Assembly (NCBI RefSeq): GCF_020748465.1
Contig: NZ_JAHZMP010000002.1
Span: forward strand, 62,001 to 126,000
Direction: 5' to 3'
DNA: 64,000 nt
From: Terrisporobacter mayombei
GTDB taxonomy: Bacteria > Bacillota > Clostridia > Peptostreptococcales > Peptostreptococcaceae
Shown here: positions 19,017 through 27,970 of the stretch, one piece after another
How the letters are laid out: every line of letters begins with the position of its first letter
Numbering within the stretch: the stretch's first letter is position 1
Notes under the pieces: model-generated
Seen by the model: the letters and a program-made list of their open reading frames with translations, nothing else
What the model was told of the DNA's origin: nothing
Databases searched by the model: none
Program-made: the position numbers and the translations under genes

Positions 19017-19879
19017 TGAGCGAGCTAAATAGTAGCATAAAAAGAAAATCTTCATCCTTTGAATTTGGAATTAGGGAAAAAACCATACTTTCTCTAGGAA
19101 TATTTATATTATTTTTTATAGCCATACTAATTGTAGGAAGTGTTATTGATCCTGAAAAGTTTAGTATAGATTTAATTAATAAAAATCAAGCACCATCCTT
19201 AACTCATATATTTGGTACAGACTGGATAGGGCGTGATATGTTCTTTAGAACATTAAAAGGTCTTAGTATAAGTATGAAAATAGGAGTTTTATCTTCTATT
19301 ATAAGTGGAATAATTGCTGTAATACTGGGAATAATCGGTCCTACCTGTGGTAAAAAAGTAGACTCTGTTATAACTTGGTTTATAGATTTAGTTTTATCAG
19401 TACCTCATACCTTAATAATAATCTTAATCTCTATGGCAGCAGGTGGAGGACTAAAGGGAATTGTTCTTGGAGTATCCCTAACTCACTGGACTTCACTTAC
19501 TAGAATAATAAGAGCAGAAGTTATGCAAGTAAAAGAATCTGACTATACAAAGATTGCAAAGAATTTTGGAAAATCAAATTTATATATAGCTAAAAATCAT
19601 ATTTTACCTCATGTAATACCTCAGCTTTTAGTTGGAATTGTATTAATTTTCCCTCATGCTATTTTACACGAAGCTTCAGTTACTTTCTTAGGGTTTGGTT
19701 TACAATCTCATGAACCAGCCATAGGAATAATTTTATCAGAATCCATGAAATACCTAACAAGTGGAAAATGGTGGTTAGCATTTTTCCCAGGGTTATCTTT
19801 AGTTTTAGTTTCTATGATGGTGGATAATATGGGTAAAAAAATAGGAAAATTAATTGATCCTAAAACAGCTTATAATTAG
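19016..19879 (+). CDS. ABC importer permease 2 (OppC/NikC type)
   Basis: A 287-residue permease with an N-terminal cytoplasmic tail, HIFGTDWIGRDMFFRTLKG (the FGTDxxGRD signature of DppC/NikC), and an EAA loop (KIAKNFGKSNLYIAKNHILPH). It pairs with the preceding permease to form the channel. Confidence 0.93.
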   Translation: MSELNSSIKRKSSSFEFGIREKTILSLGIFILFFIAILIVGSVIDPEKFSIDLINKNQAPSLTHIFGTDWIGRDMFFRTLKGLSISMKIGVLSSIISGIIAVILGIIGPTCGKKVDSVITWFIDLVLSVPHTLIIILISMAAGGGLKGIVLGVSLTHWTSLTRIIRAEVMQVKESDYTKIAKNFGKSNLYIAKNHILPHVIPQLLVGIVLIFPHAILHEASVTFLGFGLQSHEPAIGIILSESMKYLTSGKWWLAFFPGLSLVLVSMMVDNMGKKIGKLIDPKTAYN

Positions 19880-19888
19880 GAGGTAGCT

Positions 19889-20824
19889 ATGAAGAAGGAG
19901 CCAATTTTAAGTGTTAGAAATTTGGAGATATGTTTTAGTCAGTATACAAAGGGACTAAATAGAATAGATTCAAAGGCTATAAATAATTTAGATATAGATT
20001 TATACAAAGGCGAAATATTAGCAGTTGTTGGATCTAGTGGTTCAGGTAAAAGTTTACTTGCTCACTCCATACTGGGAATACTACCTAGTAATGCTGTGAC
20101 AAAGGGAGATATAATTTATAAAAATGAACCGTTGGACGAAAAAAGAAAAGAAAAACTTAGAGGAAAAGAAATTGTATTTATTCCTCAGTCAGTAAATTAT
20201 TTAGATCCCCTAATGGAAGTGGGAAAACAAGTTAAGATTTCCATAAAAGATAAAAAAAATAGTAATAACATACTTAGAAATGTATTAAAAAAATATAATT
20301 TAGAAGAAAAAGTAGAAAAATATTATCCTTTCCAACTATCAGGTGGAATGGCAAGAAAGGTTCTTTTATCAAGTGCTTTAGTTAGTGACTGTGAAGTAAT
20401 AATAGCAGACGAACCAACGCCAGGATTAGATGAAAAATCTTTAAATGAAGCTTTAAAAGATTTTAGAGATTTGGCTGACAGTGGCTGTGCATTACTTATA
20501 ATTACCCATGATATATCTGCTGCTTTAAAAATTGCAGATAGAGTGGCAATTTTCTATGGAGGAACTACTTTGGAAATTGCAACAGCAAAAGATTTCAAAA
20601 ACGGCGGTGAAAACTTAAGACATCCATATACAAAGGCACTGTTTAATGCACTGCCTAACAACAGTTTTACACCAATAAAAGGTAGCCAACCACTAGCCAG
20701 TGAACTACCTGTAGGATGTTTATTTTATGATAGATGTGAAAAAAGAACACCTGATTGTGAAAACATAAAACCTGAAATGAAAGAAATAAGAGATGGAAAG
20801 GTGAGATGTTTATATGCTACTTAA
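19889..20824 (+). CDS. ABC importer ATPase 1 (OppD/NikD type)
   Basis: 311 residues: Walker A GSSGSGKS (about 52-59), signature LSGGMARK, Walker B VIIADEPTPGLD, H-loop ITHD, and the C-terminal oligopeptide/nickel (oligo_HPY) extension with HPYTKAL and Cys residues (GCLFYDRC, TPDC). AGGAGG precedes the start. The signature reads LSGGM rather than LSGGQ, which is common in NikD-type proteins. Confidence 0.93.
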   Translation: MKKEPILSVRNLEICFSQYTKGLNRIDSKAINNLDIDLYKGEILAVVGSSGSGKSLLAHSILGILPSNAVTKGDIIYKNEPLDEKRKEKLRGKEIVFIPQSVNYLDPLMEVGKQVKISIKDKKNSNNILRNVLKKYNLEEKVEKYYPFQLSGGMARKVLLSSALVSDCEVIIADEPTPGLDEKSLNEALKDFRDLADSGCALLIITHDISAALKIADRVAIFYGGTTLEIATAKDFKNGGENLRHPYTKALFNALPNNSFTPIKGSQPLASELPVGCLFYDRCEKRTPDCENIKPEMKEIRDGKVRCLYAT

Positions 20825-21458
20825 AGCTGAAAATATTAACTTTAAATATAGAGGAGATAAATATATATTAAAAGATATAAATTTATCTGTGAATACTAAT
20901 GAAGTGGTTGGAATAGTAGCTCCTAGTGGGTTTGGAAAAACTACTTTTGCCAAAATCTTAGCTGGATATATTAAACCAGACAAAGGAAATGTAATACTAG
21001 AAGGTTGTGAGAAAAAGAAAAATGCTTTCAACCCTATACAATTAATTTTCCAACATCCAGAAAAATCAGTAAATCCTAAGTGGAAAATGAAAAAAATTCT
21101 AAATGAAGCTTATGAACCAAGTGATGAAATGATAGAATCTATGGGAATTAAGAAAGAATGGTTAAATAGATGGCCTAGCGAACTTTCTGGTGGAGAGCTG
21201 CAAAGATTTTGTGTTCTTAGAGCTCTTAGCCCTGAAACTAAGTTTCTTATAGCGGATGAGATGACTACAATGCTAGATGCTATAACACAGGCTCAGATTT
21301 GGAATGTGGTTATTGATTATTGTAAGAAAAATAGTATTGGGCTTATTGTTATTAGTCACGATAAGGACCTAGTAAATATTGTTTGTGATAGAGTTATTAA
21401 CTTGGAAGATAATAAAGAAGTAGATTCAGTTATTGAAGTTAAGGAGAATATAATTTAG
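20814..21458 (+). CDS. ABC importer ATPase 2 (NikE/OppF type, short)
   Basis: 214 residues, overlapping the previous gene by 11 bases. Walker A APSGFGKT, signature LSGGELQR, Walker B FLIADEMTTMLD, H-loop ISHD. It lacks the C-terminal oligo_HPY extension found in full-length OppF/DppF; the short form is seen in NikE-like subunits, which mildly favours a metal or small ligand. The Pro usual after Walker B Glu is replaced by Met. Confidence 0.9.
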   Translation: MLLKAENINFKYRGDKYILKDINLSVNTNEVVGIVAPSGFGKTTFAKILAGYIKPDKGNVILEGCEKKKNAFNPIQLIFQHPEKSVNPKWKMKKILNEAYEPSDEMIESMGIKKEWLNRWPSELSGGELQRFCVLRALSPETKFLIADEMTTMLDAITQAQIWNVVIDYCKKNSIGLIVISHDKDLVNIVCDRVINLEDNKEVDSVIEVKENII

Positions 21459-21464
21459 ATTTCG

Positions 21465-21498
21465 AAGAGTAGAGAAGAAGTTTTCTACTCTTTTTTGT
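21465..21498 (+). terminator. Terminator of the ABC importer operon
   Basis: AAGAGTAGAGAA / TTTTCTACTCTT hairpin (one mismatch) followed by a T run. Confidence 0.82.
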
Positions 21499-21614
21499 TA
21501 TAGATTAAGACACTTTATAATGATGTATATAAGAATTATGCAATAGTAAGAACTTGACAAATACTGTTAAGTTTTTACTATTATAAATATAATCTAAAAA
21601 CTTAAGGAGATGCC

Positions 21615-22418
21615 ATGAATATTATAATGTTGAAGGAATATAAAAAACTAAAAGAGACTCAAGAAGAGCTATCCCTAAAATATATTGAATTAGTAGAAAA
21701 GCAAGAAGACATATTATATAAAAAGAAAAATTATCTAGAAGCAAAATACTTGGGACACTTTGGATATTTATATAAATTAAAATTAAAGTTGGAGATAGAA
21801 ATAAGAAGAAATAAGAGGAAAATATCGCTTATACAAGCCTTAATAAATCGCAATGAAAAAGTTGAGATAAACAAAATAGAAATAATTTTACAAGAAGAAA
21901 TGAAAGAATTTGAAGAAGAACTTAGACAATATCAGTTTAAAGTAGACTTTAGTAGAGAATTATTAAAAAGCCCCATAATAACAGATGAAGAACTTAAAGA
22001 GGTAAAAAGTATTTTTCGTAAGTTAGCGAAAAAATTACATCCTGATATAAATAAAAATCAAAATGAACGAAGTAAAAATCTATGGGAACAACTACAAAAG
22101 GCATATAAAAATAATGATTTAGCCACATTAAGACTTCTAGCAAATATAATAGATGATGAAAATTATAATGTGGATAATGCAAACTCCTTAGAAAAATTAA
22201 AAAAAGACATTCAGATGTTAAAAGAAAAAATAGATGAAATAATTTTAAATTTGAAAAACTTTGAAACGAGATTTCCTTTTAATATAGAAGAAAAATTAGA
22301 AGATGTAAATTGGTTAGATGAAGAGAAAACTATTATAACTAAGGAAATTAATAATTTAAAAGAAAGAAGTAAGGTATATAAAGAAAAACTAAAAGAAATG
22401 GAGAGATATTATGAGTAA
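21615..22418 (+). CDS. Coiled-coil protein with a J-domain-like segment
   Basis: 267 residues, largely charged coiled coil at both ends. A central segment (about residues 124-180) reads as a DnaJ J-domain core: FRKLAKKLHPDINKNQ contains the HPD tripeptide, followed by LWEQLQKAYKNND. It lacks the Gly/Phe-rich and zinc regions of true DnaJ. It could recruit DnaK to a specific client; the client is unknown. AAGGAG precedes the ATG, and the stop overlaps the HIRAN gene by 8 bases, so the two act together. Confidence 0.72.
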   Translation: MNIIMLKEYKKLKETQEELSLKYIELVEKQEDILYKKKNYLEAKYLGHFGYLYKLKLKLEIEIRRNKRKISLIQALINRNEKVEINKIEIILQEEMKEFEEELRQYQFKVDFSRELLKSPIITDEELKEVKSIFRKLAKKLHPDINKNQNERSKNLWEQLQKAYKNNDLATLRLLANIIDDENYNVDNANSLEKLKKDIQMLKEKIDEIILNLKNFETRFPFNIEEKLEDVNWLDEEKTIITKEINNLKERSKVYKEKLKEMERYYE

Positions 22419-22800
22419 TGATATACAAATCTCTAGTTTGGGTGGAGGTCTTATATCAAATATGAAAAATGGTCAGTTAGATCTACCATTTGCAAATGAC
22501 ATATATTTATATACATTGTCTGTAGCAGGTATCTTTTACTATATAGATGAAGACTTACAAATTTTAGAGGGAGATTATTTAACTTTAAAAAGAGAGCCAG
22601 ATAATGAATATGATAAATATGCAATAGAGGTATACACAAAAGATGGAAAGAAACTGGGCTATATTCCTAGGAAAAATAATAAAATATTTGCAAGGTTAAT
22701 GGATGGAGGTAAGTATTTATATGGAAGAATAAAATGTTTTGAAACAGATTTTGATGAAATAAGAAATATTGTAATTAGGATTTATCTTAAAGATATTTAA
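22411..22800 (+). CDS. HIRAN-domain protein
   Basis: 129 residues. The C-terminal part has the HIRAN pattern (LTLKREPDNEYDKYAIEVY, then KKLGYIPRKNNKIFARLMDGG), a domain that binds DNA 3' ends when attached to Rad5/HLTF helicases. Here it is free-standing and coupled to the J-domain protein. Role unknown; DNA-repair or stress-linked protein handling are candidates. Confidence 0.8.
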   Translation: MSNDIQISSLGGGLISNMKNGQLDLPFANDIYLYTLSVAGIFYYIDEDLQILEGDYLTLKREPDNEYDKYAIEVYTKDGKKLGYIPRKNNKIFARLMDGGKYLYGRIKCFETDFDEIRNIVIRIYLKDI

Positions 22801-22825
22801 ATTTATTAAGAAAAAATTCAAAAAA

Positions 22826-22874
22826 AGTAATTGACTTAAGAGTAACTATGAAAAATTCTGATTGTTTGAAATTT
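22826..22874 (+). pseudogene. Fragment of a fibronectin-III protein gene
   Basis: By eye, 43 of 49 bases match 25781-25829 inside the intact Fn3 gene 3 kb away, the part encoding LRVTMKNSDC. Nothing else of the gene is present; a duplication remnant. Confidence 0.75.
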
Positions 22875-22876
22875 TA

Positions 22877-22963
22877 ATGTATAACATACCTTACGATTTA
22901 CACTCAATGATGGACATAGTAGGCAAAGATGGTTTTTTAGAAATTTGCAGAAAGACTGAGTAG
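22877..22963 (+). pseudogene. 28-codon ORF, possible gene remnant
   Basis: Encodes a short peptide beginning MYNIPYDLHSMMDIVG. It vaguely resembles the N-terminus of Mor-type phage activators, but is too short to assign and has no RBS. It lies directly after the Fn3 fragment. Confidence 0.25.
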
Positions 22964-22965
22964 GT

Positions 22966-22995
22966 AAAAATCGGGATAGCTATCCCGATTTTCTT
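22966..22995. terminator. Palindromic terminator
   Basis: AAAATCGGGA / TCCCGATTTT around TAGCTA; symmetrical, ends in T4 on both strands. It follows the HIRAN unit and debris. Confidence 0.75.
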
Positions 22996-23003
22996 TAATC
23001 CAT

Positions 23004-23033
23004 ATAATTAGCTCACAAAAGTTAGCTAATTAT
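23004..23033. terminator. Terminator overlapping the end of the minus-strand membrane-protein gene
   Basis: ATAATTAGCT / AGCTAATTAT stem with a 10-base loop. The plus-strand side continues as TTTTTATTTTT; the minus-strand gene stops within the stem. Confidence 0.6.
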
Positions 23034-23534
23034 TTTTATTTTTCTAAGATAATTTATAAATTTTTTTAGGCAAATATTACAGATGCTTGCGTAAATAAGT
23101 GAAAATAAGAAAAATATTAAAAAAGTTAAAGCGGTTGAAAAAGAACTAGCTAAATCTACAAAGGCCGGAATACCTACTATATAAGTTAAAAATATTATCC
23201 CAAGAGATAGTGCTATACTTGAAAATAGTATGGAACTTATTATTCCCTTCCTAAAAAGCAATGTTCCAATAACAATGCCTAGTACACCTGTGGTGAAAAG
23301 CAGAATTATTGATTCTTGAATACTAATCATAGTAAGAATTAATACGGAAGATAAAAATACAGCAAAACCAAGAGGAATACTAGAAACACTAGCTATTGCA
23401 ATAGGTAGGGTGCTTAATGGACTTAAGAACAACCCAATAGCTGGTAAAAATACAGGTGCTGATTGGAATAGAACAGCTAATGTTGTTAATATGCCTCCAA
23501 CACAAATAAAACTGCTTATATTCATTTTATTCAA
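23022..23534 (-). CDS. Small polytopic membrane protein of unknown function
   Basis: 170 residues with about five hydrophobic helices and a basic C-terminus (KKFINYLRKIK). I do not recognise a family; the size and helix number would allow an ECF-type S component, but no ligand motif is evident. It starts at TTG (23534) supported by AGGAGG eight bases upstream; the next in-frame ATG (23525) would be 17 bases away. It lies downstream of, and on the same strand as, the sugar-dehydrogenase-like gene. Confidence 0.65.
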   Translation of the reverse strand: MNKMNISSFICVGGILTTLAVLFQSAPVFLPAIGLFLSPLSTLPIAIASVSSIPLGFAVFLSSVLILTMISIQESIILLFTTGVLGIVIGTLLFRKGIISSILFSSIALSLGIIFLTYIVGIPAFVDLASSFSTALTFLIFFLFSLIYASICNICLKKFINYLRKIKIIS

Positions 23535-23612
23535 TTATAATGCCTCCTTGTATAATCTTGTATAATATAGTTGTGACATTTGATAGAAAGTTCTTTAATA
23601 ATCTAATGAACA

Positions 23613-25025
23613 TTAAGGAACAATTTCAAAAATAGTACCTTTGTTAAAATCAGTCACATTCGCAGAGCCATAAACCCCTAAATAAAGTCTGGTTTGATTC
23701 ATATTCGTTCCCAAACAAACATAATAAGCTGATTGAGATTCAAAATTATAATCAGTTTCAATAATACTAAAATCATTTAGTTTACAATCTGTTGTTGCCA
23801 TTGTATAAGCTAAAACTCCTCTCACTGGAGGTTCAGTTTCTTCATTTCGGGCAAAATCAGTAAACACAATTCTACCTGTTAAATCGGGTATTTTGTTTCC
23901 CATATATGGCTGAAGCCCTGTAATCGCAGAACCACCAAATTTATCTGGTCGTGAATCTTTATGAAAATAACAAGCTAGAGGCGAAAGACGCTGTGCTGAA
24001 GTTTTTACTGCTTCATTGTAATAAACTATTTTTAGCTCGTTCAAAGTTGCACTATCAGAGCAACCTCCTATAAGCGAAGTAGGAAAAGCACCTTCCCATC
24101 CTCGCCAGCCAAAGTTAATAAATTTTTCTTGTTCAGGTTGGGATTTTAAATAAGATTGAACAAGCTGAGTAACAGGTATTGGTCTATAATTAGTAAATGA
24201 AAAAATTGACTCTACTAAATCCTGGCCAACATTTCCTACATATTTTATATATTGGTTATGAAACCTTTGAAATGAAATGCCAAGTATATTGCGAACTCCT
24301 TTGGCAATTACCGTAAGCGTTTCCTGAATAGATATAGGAAGTTCATTAAAACGTGTGACTACAGGCGGATTATTGATTAATGTATTCTTAGTTACATCAA
24401 TTTCAATTATTTTACCGCAGATTTCCATATTATCTTGACTTAGGTTAAATGGACTATAACCTGAACCACCATCTCCTGTTGTTAAAATAAGTTTTCCAGT
24501 TTCAGGTGAAAAATTTAAGCTATTGACACCATTATGATTGGCAAATGGTCTTCTTAGATTAAGCAATGTTCGTCTTTTTTCAGGTTGACCATTCGATTGC
24601 AAAACCCATTCTTCAACTGTATCAATATGATCATATTGAATATCTCTATTTGTCCATTTTAGATTTAAAGTTTCGGGGTCACATGGGTTAGGTTTAAAAG
24701 GTTTTGAAAGAGCACCAGAACCTTGTGTTCCTGCTACTGAATAATGAAGATAAAATAGACCATTATAATAAAATGCTGGATGAAACGCTAGCCCTAGCAA
24801 TCCTCGTTCATCATATCCACCATTAGAAGTACCTAGTTTTATTATTCGAGGGCGAATATCTAAAAAAGTATTTATAGCTCCCTTTGAGATATAAAATATT
24901 TTTCCTACCTGAGTTGCAATAAATAAACTTTCACTTGAATCACCTGGAATGATAGTTGTTTTCAAAACAGTGGGTAAATTTATATTCTTAACAATAGGCT
25001 GTAAACTAACTTTAACTTTCCTCAT
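23613..25025 (-). CDS. Glucose/sorbosone dehydrogenase-like beta-propeller protein
   Basis: 470 residues with hallmarks of the GSDH/PQQ-sugar-dehydrogenase fold: DERGLLGLAFHPAFYYNG, HNGVNSLNFSPETGKL, TTGDGGSGY and NFGWRGWEG. The family oxidises sugars with PQQ, but many members have unknown cofactors. No signal peptide is visible, unusual for a family that normally acts outside the cell. PQQ-dependent enzymes are not expected in a strict anaerobe, and codon use looks less AT-biased than the neighbours, so horizontal acquisition is plausible. AAGGAG lies upstream of the ATG. Confidence 0.82.
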   Translation of the reverse strand: MRKVKVSLQPIVKNINLPTVLKTTIIPGDSSESLFIATQVGKIFYISKGAINTFLDIRPRIIKLGTSNGGYDERGLLGLAFHPAFYYNGLFYLHYSVAGTQGSGALSKPFKPNPCDPETLNLKWTNRDIQYDHIDTVEEWVLQSNGQPEKRRTLLNLRRPFANHNGVNSLNFSPETGKLILTTGDGGSGYSPFNLSQDNMEICGKIIEIDVTKNTLINNPPVVTRFNELPISIQETLTVIAKGVRNILGISFQRFHNQYIKYVGNVGQDLVESIFSFTNYRPIPVTQLVQSYLKSQPEQEKFINFGWRGWEGAFPTSLIGGCSDSATLNELKIVYYNEAVKTSAQRLSPLACYFHKDSRPDKFGGSAITGLQPYMGNKIPDLTGRIVFTDFARNEETEPPVRGVLAYTMATTDCKLNDFSIIETDYNFESQSAYYVCLGTNMNQTRLYLGVYGSANVTDFNKGTIFEIVP

Positions 25026-25641
25026 CTAATACATACTCCTTCTTATTATTTACTATAGATAATCAAGTTCAATTTCTAACATATTTTTAGAGCACTTTTG
25101 ATTTTTAAGCAGTGGAATTTAAAAATGTTTAATTAAATTATGAAGTTGTTTATCTATATTACAATAATATGATTAGCATTATTTTATTAATACAGAATTG
25201 TGGCAAAAAATCCTTTGCCACTATGGTACTAGGGTTTTAGCGTAGAATATAACATGAGATGCCCTGCAGATGCAATAATGTTAATTATTAATAAAAGATA
25301 CCACAAACAGGACTTATAGAAAGTATTGCACTATAAACTAAAAGTATTTTACTTTATTTACAATTACAACAGGATAAACAAATTTATAATGATGCAGTTT
25401 TGTTGGTATTTTTAGCATATATATATTGTCATTTACTTTCGTTTTGCCTCCTATTTTTCTAGTTTATATAGTATCGTACAGATAGGTTTTATTATGTTGA
25501 TAAAAAATAGCAGAAAAGTATATAATTTTAAAAATTTGTAAAAAAGTAGTTATAAGTTGCTTAGAATTTTTTAGGAAATAGAGGGCAAATTATAAATGAA
25601 AATAACCTTGTTACATAAGAATAAAAATAGGAGGAAAGGTA
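25026..25641. other. 616-base gene-free stretch
   Basis: Between the start of the minus-strand dehydrogenase-like gene and the Fn3 gene. Contains a GTGGCAAA / TTTGCCAC hairpin at 25200-25221 and presumably both promoters. I see no coding remnant or conserved RNA. Confidence 0.5.
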
Positions 25642-26346
25642 ATGAGAAAAAAATTAAAAAACATTTTAGTAGTACTTTTAACTTTAACAGTAATAATGAG
25701 TAATATGGGAAGCTTATCTCATTCATTTGCCCAAACAAACATAGAAAAACAAAACATTACTACAGATTGTAAACCTAATAAAGTAATAGATTTAAGAGTA
25801 ACCATGAAAAATTCTGATTGCATAAAATTAGAATGGAACAAAGTAAAAGGTGCCAGCGGATATAGAATTTACAGATCAACTATGAAAAATGGATTTTACA
25901 GAAGAATTGATGAAGTATGTGGTAAAACTACATGCTATATAGATAAAGAATTGGATAGTGGTACAAATTATTATTATAAGGTTAAGGCTTTCAAAAAAGT
26001 AGAAGACAAAATATGCTTAGGTTTGCCATCGGATATATTAGACACTACAACTTGTCCACCGACAGTAAAAAATTTACATGCCAATTGCATATCTAATTCT
26101 TTTGTGGAGCTAAATTGGCAAACTGTATACAAATCTTCAGGATATGAGGTTTATAGAGCAAGTGGCGAAAGTGGAAATTTTACAAGAGTAGCCACACTTA
26201 CAGACAATGGAAAAAGCTGTTACAAAGATAAAAATTTAAAAAGTAGAAAAAAATATTACTATAAAGTAAGAGCATTTAAAGAATTAAACGGTCAAGTATG
26301 CTTTGGCGATTTTTCAGACGTTTTAACTATATGTACTGAAAAATAA
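25642..26346 (+). CDS. Secreted protein with two fibronectin type III domains
   Basis: 234 residues: signal peptide (hydrophobic 9-27, cleavage likely after SFA), then two Fn3 repeats of about 90 residues with matching phrases (IKLEWNKVKGASGYRIYRS, VELNWQTVYKSSGYEVYRA; YYYKVKAFK, YYYKVRAFK). No catalytic or anchor domain. Repeated Cys pairs in each domain may form disulfides. AGGAGG-like RBS. A fragment of this gene lies at 22826-22874. Confidence 0.85.
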   Translation: MRKKLKNILVVLLTLTVIMSNMGSLSHSFAQTNIEKQNITTDCKPNKVIDLRVTMKNSDCIKLEWNKVKGASGYRIYRSTMKNGFYRRIDEVCGKTTCYIDKELDSGTNYYYKVKAFKKVEDKICLGLPSDILDTTTCPPTVKNLHANCISNSFVELNWQTVYKSSGYEVYRASGESGNFTRVATLTDNGKSCYKDKNLKSRKKYYYKVRAFKELNGQVCFGDFSDVLTICTEK

Positions 26347-26357
26347 TATATTAACAT

Positions 26358-26390
26358 AAAAAATAGCACCTATAACAGGTGCTATTTTTA
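26358..26390 (+). terminator. Terminator of the Fn3 gene
   Basis: A perfect stem AAAAATAGCACCT / AGGTGCTATTTTT with a 5-base loop. Confidence 0.9.
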
Positions 26391-26540
26391 TGTAATAAAA
26401 TAACTATTTATTTAAGCTATATAACCAATGTTATATAAAAACAAACAATAATGAAAAAATGCCAAATAGCACTAAAAAAATTGTTGTTATTGTATAATAA
26501 AATAAGATTTCAAATAAAAGTATTAATTAGGGGGGTTATG

Positions 26541-27074
26541 ATGAAAAGGTCGAAAAAAATCGTCTTAGTTAGTCATTGCATATTGAATATAAATTCAAAG
26601 GTAGAAGGTCTTGCCACATCAAAAGCTTGTGTAAGAGAAGTTATAGATTATTTTTATGATAATGATTATGGAATCATACAATTGCAGTGTCCTGAACTTA
26701 CGTGTATGGGAATAAAAAGATGGGGACAGTCCATAAATCAATATAATAATCCTTTTTATGAAGAACATTGTACAAAATTAGCAAAAGACTTAATCAAAAT
26801 TGTTAGAAATTACATAACAAATGGATATGAAGTCAAGTATGTTATTGGAATAGATGGAAGCCCAAGTTGTGGAGTGAATTTAACATGTTATGGGGATGCA
26901 GGTGGAGAAAATTTAGATTTTGATGGATATGAAACAAGAGAAGGTCAAGGTGTATTCATGAAGACTTTGATGAAAGAAAATGAAAAGTACAATTTGGGGT
27001 TAGAGTTTTTAGGAATAAATGAAGAAGATCCAATTAAAAGTATGGAAAGTTTAAAAATGATAATATCTAGTTAA
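26541..27074 (+). CDS. TudS-related putative desulfidase (CD3072 type)
   Basis: About 177 residues of the DUF523/TudS superfamily, whose characterised members use a [4Fe-4S] cluster to remove sulfur from thiouracil. Conserved Cys are visible in VSHCILN, CPELTCMG and SPSCGVN. The reading frame is open from 26451, but AGGGGGG at 26529-26535 places the start at the tandem ATG codons 26538/26541; I use 26541. It precedes an amino-acid ABC importer by 70 bases, which might indicate a sulfur-containing substrate (inference). Confidence 0.8.
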   Translation: MKRSKKIVLVSHCILNINSKVEGLATSKACVREVIDYFYDNDYGIIQLQCPELTCMGIKRWGQSINQYNNPFYEEHCTKLAKDLIKIVRNYITNGYEVKYVIGIDGSPSCGVNLTCYGDAGGENLDFDGYETREGQGVFMKTLMKENEKYNLGLEFLGINEEDPIKSMESLKMIISS

Positions 27075-27144
27075 TTGAGCATATGTCACAAAAGGTGATT
27101 GTGCTTAAAAATATAAATATTACATATTAAGAGGGAGTTATGTT

Positions 27145-27969
27145 ATGAAGAAGTTAAAAAAATCATTGGTACTAGCACTGTCAACAATATTATGTATAGG
27201 CGCTGTAGGATGTTCTGCGCCGAAAGAAGATAAAAAAGATGAATCTAAAGAAAGTAAAAGTACAGCCTGGAATACCATACAAGAAAAAGGAGAATTAGTA
27301 GTAGGTATGTGTCCAGAGTATCCACCATTTTCAACAAGAAATGAAGCAGGAGATGTGGAAGGTTTTGATGCTGACTTTGCAAAAGCTTTAGGAGAAGAAT
27401 TAGGTGTAAAAGTTACAATTAAAGATACGCCATGGGAAGGGTTAGTAGCAGGGCTACAAAAGGGAGATCATGATGTAATAATATCTGCTATGTCACCACA
27501 AGAAGCAACTTCAGCGTCGGAAAACGTTAACATGAGTGATCCTTATTACGAACTTAGTGATATTATAATTGTTCAAAAAGATAATAATGATATAAAAAGT
27601 AAGGAAGATTTAAAAGGTAAAACTGTAGGCCTTCAAGCAACAAGTAGTTGTGAGGTAGGAATAGAAGAGTTAAACAAGACTACAAAACTTAAAGATATAA
27701 GAAAGTATAATAGAACTCAAGAAGCCGTGCTAGACTTACAAAATGGAAGAATTGATGCAGTAGCAGCAGGGATTGCTTTTGCAGCATCTCAAATAAACGA
27801 TAATGATGCTCTGAAAATTATTAATGACCCAATTCAAAAATGTGATTTAGTTGTAGTAATGAATAAAGGTGAAGATGAATTAACAAATAAAATAAATGAT
27901 GCCATATCATCAATTAGAGAAAATGGTAAATATGATGAAGTTGTAAAGAAATGGTTAGATATAAAATAA
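27145..27969 (+). CDS. Polar amino-acid ABC importer binding lipoprotein (family 3)
   Basis: 274 residues with lipobox AVGC (about 20-23) and the SBP_bac_3 fold (GELVVGMCPEYPPFSTRN, VEGFDADFAKALGEELGVKV, DLKGKTVGLQATSS). The family binds polar amino acids or cystine; specificity not assignable. Permease and ATPase follow within 2 bases and by overlap. Confidence 0.92.
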   Translation: MKKLKKSLVLALSTILCIGAVGCSAPKEDKKDESKESKSTAWNTIQEKGELVVGMCPEYPPFSTRNEAGDVEGFDADFAKALGEELGVKVTIKDTPWEGLVAGLQKGDHDVIISAMSPQEATSASENVNMSDPYYELSDIIIVQKDNNDIKSKEDLKGKTVGLQATSSCEVGIEELNKTTKLKDIRKYNRTQEAVLDLQNGRIDAVAAGIAFAASQINDNDALKIINDPIQKCDLVVVMNKGEDELTNKINDAISSIRENGKYDEVVKKWLDIK

Positions 27970-27970
27970 T

